Source: JALYRV01 sp036675475 (GTDB taxonomy: Bacteria > Acidobacteriota > Vicinamibacteria > Vicinamibacterales > SCN-69-37). From it: 64,000 nucleotides of DNA. The notes under the pieces are model-generated. The model did not search any database. It had not been told where the DNA came from and saw only the letters and a program-made list of their open reading frames with translations. Location of the stretch: the NCBI GenBank assembly GCA_036675475.1, contig JAKFEY010000001.1:11590-75589 (forward strand), read 5' to 3'. Of this stretch, positions 60,123-64,000 are shown piece after piece. The translations under genes and the position numbers were made by a program. Position 1 is the stretch's first letter, and the number at the start of each line of letters is the position of its first letter.

Positions 60123-60563
60123 TCAGGCAATCCGCGGGCCGGGATGCTGCGCGACCACGGTGGTGGTGATGCCGCCGCGGGCGGAGAAGGCGCCGGTGAC
60201 GGTCATGCGGCGGGGGGCACAGGCCGCCACCAGGTCATCGAGGATCTGGTTGGTCACGGCTTCGTAAAAAATTCCGCGATTCCGGAAGTCGAGCAGGTAA
60301 TACTTCAGGGCCTTGAGCTCGAGGCACCGCTCAGCCGGCACGTACTGAATGCGGATTTCGCCGAAATCAGGGAGTCCCGTCTTGGGGCAGACCGACGTAA
60401 ACTCGGGACATCGGATGTCGATCTCGAAATCGCGCTCGGGGCGCGGGTTGGGGAAGGTCTCGATTTCGCTGGCCACATCGACGATTGTATATCCGGCGTT
60501 TAATTCGGTAGGATACGCGGCGCGCGGATCGTAAATTGTAAATCGACCCGATAGCGCTGACAC
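60123..60563 (-). CDS. queF: NADPH-dependent preQ0 reductase QueF
   Basis: The short (unimodular) QueF reduces 7-cyano-7-deazaguanine to preQ1 for queuosine in tRNA. Motifs: FPNPRPERDFEIDIRCPEF, the catalytic Cys in TSVCPKTGLPDF, ELKALKYYLLDFRNRGIFYEAVTN. The start is uncertain: the frame opens at GTG 60563 (146 residues), but a GTG at 60476 (117 residues) follows TACAAT by 8 bases and begins 8 residues before FPNPRP. I saw no preQ1 riboswitch upstream. It sits on the same strand as the helicase-methylase pair without clear linkage. Confidence 0.85.
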   Translation of the reverse strand: MSALSGRFTIYDPRAAYPTELNAGYTIVDVASEIETFPNPRPERDFEIDIRCPEFTSVCPKTGLPDFGEIRIQYVPAERCLELKALKYYLLDFRNRGIFYEAVTNQILDDLVAACAPRRMTVTGAFSARGGITTTVVAQHPGPRIA

Positions 60564-60629
60564 GTCCGCATGCGCGCGCGGCCGTGTTCCCCGACAGTGT
60601 GAACGCGCGCAATGAGTCAGGAGTCACCG

Positions 60630-60929
60630 ATGGCCGATGCCCGACGAATGGGCAAGTCGGAGCTGTTCGCGCACTTTGCGGAGCGGTTCGACATGAAGCG
60701 CACGCAGGTCCGCGACCTGTTCGACGAGCTCACGGCGCTCGCCGAGAAGGAGCTCAAGCGCTCCGGCGAGTTTCAGCTTCCCGGACTCGTGAAGCTGGTG
60801 CTGCAGAAGCGCAAGGCCCGGCTCGGCCGCAATCCGGCCACGGGGGAAGAGATCAAGATTCCCGCCAAGACCGTGGTCAAGGCCCGCATCGTCAAGCAGA
60901 TGAAGGACGCGGTACTGCCGAAGGCCTAG
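60630..60929 (+). CDS. HU/IHF-like nucleoid protein
   Basis: This 99-residue protein reads MGKSELFAHFAERFDMKRTQVRDLFDELTALAE, the HU dimer helices, and then FQLPGLVKLVLQKRKARLGRNPATGEEIKIPAKT, the DNA-binding arm with the conserved GRNPATGE. The start at 60630 was chosen because AGGAG lies 6 bases before it; an ATG at 60612 has no such site. The stop overlaps the convergent gene by 4 bases. Confidence 0.88.
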   Translation: MADARRMGKSELFAHFAERFDMKRTQVRDLFDELTALAEKELKRSGEFQLPGLVKLVLQKRKARLGRNPATGEEIKIPAKTVVKARIVKQMKDAVLPKA

Positions 60930-61201
60930 GCCGCGACCGTCGCGGTCTTCGCCGCCAGCATCCGGCTCCACAGCACGGCGGGCACCAGCCGGTCGACTTT
61001 CGACTCGAGCCCCGTCATCGAGTCGTCATCGATGATGATGCGGTCGGTCGCGTCGAGCAGCATCTCCGAGGTGTAGCGGCGGCCGCCGCTCGTCGTGCGC
61101 TGCTCGAAATAGCGGATATCTATGACGGCTCCGTTGCCCTCGCCTGGGCAGAACCGTCCTTCCAGTTCGATCCGGGTCGTCTTCACCAGCTTGCGCAGCA
61201 T
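60926..61201 (-). CDS. Small protein of unknown function
   Basis: This 91-residue protein follows the histidine kinase gene on the same strand. AAAGGA lies 6 bases before the ATG at 61201; an ATG at 61207 is too close to it. Landmarks are RIELEGRFCPGEGNG and TSEMLLDATDRIIIDDDSM. It looks like a small acidic domain perhaps linked to the sensor; no family recognised. Confidence 0.55.
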   Translation of the reverse strand: MLRKLVKTTRIELEGRFCPGEGNGAVIDIRYFEQRTTSGGRRYTSEMLLDATDRIIIDDDSMTGLESKVDRLVPAVLWSRMLAAKTATVAA

Positions 61202-61211
61202 GGTCATCCTT

Positions 61212-62963
61212 TCAGCCGGCGGCTTCCATGGCCGCCGGTCGTGCGTGTGTTGCGGGGAATTCGAGGGTGAACGTCGTGCCGCGGCCCACGTCGCTGGCCA
61301 CGGCGATGGTGCCGCCGAGCTGCTCGACGATCTTCCGGCTGATCGCCAGGCCGAGGCCGAGGCCGCGGCGCTTGGTCGTGACGAAGTCGTCGAAGATCTT
61401 CGGCAGGCGATCGGCGGGAATGCCGCAGCCGGTGTCGGCCACGGCCACGCGCGCGCGTCCGGCGGTTTCCGCGGTCGTCACCGTCACGCTGCCGCCCGGC
61501 GCGGTGGCCTGCAGCGCGTTGAGAATCAGATTGCGATAGACGCGGCCCAGCGCGAAGACGTCGCCCTCGATGAACGGCGCCGACGGCGTGAGCACGGCCT
61601 CGAGCGCGACGCCCGCCGTTTCGGCCACCGGCCGCATCGTTTCCATCACTTCGCCAATCGTGCGGTTCAGATCGACGGGGAAGTGCTCGAGCGGAATCGG
61701 GCGCGCGACGTTGCGCAGGTCCTCGAGCACGCGCTTGACCGCCGCGAGCTCGCGATCCACCGTGCGCCGGAACAGATCGCGGTACTCGAGGTCGTCGTGC
61801 ATCTTCAGAATCAGCTTGCAGCTGTTGCCGATGTTCTGAATCGGGTGCGAGATGTCGTGCACGAGGCCGGCGGCGATGCGGCCGAACATGGCCTGCCGTT
61901 CCTGCTTTCGCACGTTGTCGGTGAGCTCGACGAGCCGGTCGGCCATCGAGTTGAAGGCCGTGCCGAGCTCGGAGACCTCGTCCTGGCCGTCGACGTGAAC
62001 ACGTTCCTCGAGGCGGCCGTCGGCGATGGCCTGCGTGCCTTTCTTGACCGCGAGGATGCGGCCGATGAACTGGCGGCCCCAGCGGAAGCCGATGCCGACG
62101 CTGGCCACCAGCGCGAGCAGGGCGGCGCTCACGAGCACCCAGCGCGTGCGCGTCGCAATCGCGTACGCCTCGTGCGTGGGCTGCTCGACGACGACCCACC
62201 ACCCGGGGCCGGAGACGGGCGCGACGACGCCGAGCATGGTGATGCCGGCGGCGTTGCGATATTCCTTTGAGACCTGCGCGCCCGAGCGCGCATCATCGAT
62301 GAGCGACGCAGCGGCGTAGTCGCCGGCGCCGCTGGCGACGCGGCGCTTTTCATCCGGGTTGCCGTGCGCGATCAGGCGGCCTTCCTGCGTCGCGAGCACG
62401 GCGAAGCCTTCGGTGCCGACCTTGATGCGGTCGACCAGCCGCCAGAGTTCCTCGAGCGAGAGTTCGCCAACCAGCCAGCCGCTGCGCGCGGGATCTGCTG
62501 ACCCGAGACGCACCGACACGCGCGTCGTCGGCAGCAGGTCGTCGTCGACAGTGACCGGAGAGATCCACGTGTCGCGACTGCCCGCGAGCGCTTCGGAGGG
62601 TGGCTCGAGGCGCGTCTGTCGGAGGCTGCTCGTTGCGACCGATGCGCCCGATTCGTCGAAGAGCGTGATCTCGCGCAACTCCGGGAAATCGAGCGCGTAA
62701 TTCTTGAGGATACGATCCTGCTGCCACGCTTCCTGGCGCGTGTCGCGCAGATCTGCCGCAAGCGCGCGGAGGATCTTGATGTTGTTATCGAGGTACTGAT
62801 CGACCTGCTCCGCTGCCCGTTCAGCGACATTGAAGTTGCCGTTGCGCACCGACTCGCGCGTGCTGACTGCCAGCGATCGCACGGAGATGAATCCGTAGGC
62901 AAGCAGCGGCGCCACGGCGGCGATCGCCATGAACAGAACGAAGCGGCCTTTGATGCTCTTCAC
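61212..62963 (-). CDS. Membrane sensor histidine kinase with extracytoplasmic sensor and HAMP
   Basis: This 583-residue protein has two membrane helices bracketing a dCache-like sensor (residues about 30-280), a HAMP linker, a HisKA helix with LVHDISHPIQNI (His acceptor), and a HATPase with NLILNALQATAPGG, DTGCGIPADRLP and GLGLGLAISRKIVEQLGG. It is intact and lies 3 bases downstream of the solute-binding-protein gene. No response regulator is next to it in the window. Confidence 0.88.
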   Translation of the reverse strand: MKSIKGRFVLFMAIAAVAPLLAYGFISVRSLAVSTRESVRNGNFNVAERAAEQVDQYLDNNIKILRALAADLRDTRQEAWQQDRILKNYALDFPELREITLFDESGASVATSSLRQTRLEPPSEALAGSRDTWISPVTVDDDLLPTTRVSVRLGSADPARSGWLVGELSLEELWRLVDRIKVGTEGFAVLATQEGRLIAHGNPDEKRRVASGAGDYAAASLIDDARSGAQVSKEYRNAAGITMLGVVAPVSGPGWWVVVEQPTHEAYAIATRTRWVLVSAALLALVASVGIGFRWGRQFIGRILAVKKGTQAIADGRLEERVHVDGQDEVSELGTAFNSMADRLVELTDNVRKQERQAMFGRIAAGLVHDISHPIQNIGNSCKLILKMHDDLEYRDLFRRTVDRELAAVKRVLEDLRNVARPIPLEHFPVDLNRTIGEVMETMRPVAETAGVALEAVLTPSAPFIEGDVFALGRVYRNLILNALQATAPGGSVTVTTAETAGRARVAVADTGCGIPADRLPKIFDDFVTTKRRGLGLGLAISRKIVEQLGGTIAVASDVGRGTTFTLEFPATHARPAAMEAAG

Positions 62964-62966
62964 GGC

Positions 62967-64000
62967 CTAGTCGCCTTCCGGCGCAAGCGTCCAGCGCGCG
63001 ATCGTGTGAAAGATGTCTTCCTCGGCGCCAGGGATGTGGAATCGCCGCCTTACGGCGCGCGCCACCTCGGGATAGGCAATAAAGATCGCTGGGGGGTCGG
63101 CCCTCATGACGTCCTGCACCGCGCGCACCCCGGCCTTGATCTCCTCGTCGGTTCGTGCGAGGCGCATCTGATCCAGCGCAGCGTCGGCTGCGCTGTACCC
63201 GGTGCGGACCGACCTCGGCGACTGCGAATGCCAGAACGCATAGGTGAAGCCGATGCTCCGCACGTTCGTGAGCTCGAACAGGAATGCTTCGTAGTCACCG
63301 GTTCCTATCCGGCGTCCCATTTGCGCAACCGGGAGCAATTCGACCGTCATGTCGACGTCGACCAACGCAAGCTCTCTCTGGATCGCAAGCGCAAACTTTT
63401 CGAGCGGAGCGTAAACCAGGCAGTGGAACGATAACCGGCTGGGCATCCGGCCTTCGCGGCCGGGCTTCAGGCGGGTCTTGCCGGCTCTTTCGAGCAATCG
63501 CACGGCCGCCGCTTTGTCAGGGCGATACGCCGATCGCGAGGGATCTACGGCCCAGTGTCTCGGCCACAAGTGGTCGAAGGCCGGCTGGCCATGGCCTCGC
63601 AACGCCGTTCGGATGACCTTCTCCCGATCGACAGCCAGGTTAAGCGCCTGTCTGACCTCGCGGCCCTTGAACGTATCGGCTGCCAGGTTGAACACGAGCA
63701 GGTAAGTGTAGGGGCGAAGAAACGCCGACACATTGATGGTGCTCTCAGTTTCGACGAAGTCACGCGCCTCCGCGCTCACTTCGTAGAGGACGTCGATCTC
63801 CGCGCGCATCAGCGCCGCCCACGCCCTGCGCTGATCGGGATATTGCTGCAGCCCAACGCCACTCAGGGACGGCTTGCCTCGATGATAGCCGTCGAATGCG
63901 CGAAAGCCCGTTAACTCGCCTTGCGTCTCGGTCGGGACGAACGGACCCGTGCCCGCCCGGTTGTCTGCGCCGGTCGCAACCGGTACTTCGATCAGGCCGT
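62967..64000 (-). CDS. Family 5 extracellular solute-binding protein (5' end outside window)
   Basis: The visible C-terminal 344 residues have the SBP_bac_5 pattern: GTGPFV, LYEVSAEARDFV, VRQALNLAVDREKVIRTALRGHGQPA and the later YTYLLVFNLAAD. Members bind oligopeptides, nickel or opines outside the membrane and feed ABC transporters. No permease or ATPase gene follows; instead a sensor kinase does, so it could act as a receptor. The start lies beyond 64000. Confidence 0.82.
   Translation of the reverse strand, partial: GLIEVPVATGADNRAGTGPFVPTETQGELTGFRAFDGYHRGKPSLSGVGLQQYPDQRRAWAALMRAEIDVLYEVSAEARDFVETESTINVSAFLRPYTYLLVFNLAADTFKGREVRQALNLAVDREKVIRTALRGHGQPAFDHLWPRHWAVDPSRSAYRPDKAAAVRLLERAGKTRLKPGREGRMPSRLSFHCLVYAPLEKFALAIQRELALVDVDMTVELLPVAQMGRRIGTGDYEAFLFELTNVRSIGFTYAFWHSQSPRSVRTGYSAADAALDQMRLARTDEEIKAGVRAVQDVMRADPPAIFIAYPEVARAVRRRFHIPGAEEDIFHTIARWTLAPEGD

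Noticed and set aside
54846..60563. 7-deazaguanine DNA modification (Dpd) cluster
   Set aside because: queF next to a helicase is suggestive, but no dpdA or other Dpd genes are present and QueF makes preQ1 for tRNA.
60476..60600. preQ1 riboswitch upstream of queF
   Set aside because: No preQ1-I or II core sequence or pseudoknot was found in the leader.
1..64000. rRNA or tRNA genes
   Set aside because: No rRNA segments or cloverleaf-like sequences were noticed in the intergenic spaces, most of which are too short for them.

Overview
The window is high-GC bacterial chromosome, almost fully coding, with many 4-bp start/stop overlaps. The gene set fits Acidobacteriota, most likely the Vicinamibacteria: a VWFA-related acidobacterial-type protein, a DUF1800/DUF1501 pair, a DUF5715-LysM protein, large secreted M14 peptidases and short GC-rich palindromic repeats that have entered reading frames. 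The placement is inferred from gene content and repeat style; no rRNA or tRNA gene was seen.

Layout. 1-4.4 kb is an accessory patch: a broken DUF2075 helicase-like gene, a small unknown gene, two divergent VapBC-type toxin-antitoxin pairs and a DUF4287/DUF5655 gene. 4.4-11.2 kb holds a secreted protein, a glycosyltransferase fusion coupled to a GH130 enzyme, a VAT1-like quinone reductase, a small exported protein and a DUF5715-LysM protein. 11.1-20.1 kb is a complete arginine biosynthesis locus: argC-argB-argD-NAGS-argJ-argF on the minus strand diverges from argR-argG-argH on the plus strand, with an ARG-box-like palindrome between them. 20.2-29.8 kb is mostly envelope and secreted proteins, a large M14 peptidase, a ThiO-like oxidase, a pterin dehydratase and a MerR regulator.

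29.7-34.8 kb is a minus-strand run: DUF1800, DUF1501, a fold-III PLP enzyme, a secreted protein and a solitary bacterial-microcompartment shell protein. 38-45.2 kb has two PYROXD2-like oxidoreductases, a GcvT-like protein, a Rieske oxygenase and an APC permease; together they suggest breakdown of a methylated amine or betaine. Palindromic repeat elements flank part of this segment. 45-54.8 kb has a peptidase, PanE, a TauE/SafE exporter with DUF1634, a GAF sensor lacking its kinase domain, and a molybdopterin oxidoreductase with a fused iron-sulfur/NrfD partner that could form a respiratory complex.

54.8-60.1 kb is a two-gene, translationally coupled SNF2-like helicase and Eco57I/PglX-type adenine methylase module. 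It is the best candidate here for an undescribed or minimal defence system. The window ends with queF, an HU-like protein, a small unknown protein, a sensor histidine kinase and the 3' part of a family-5 solute-binding protein gene.
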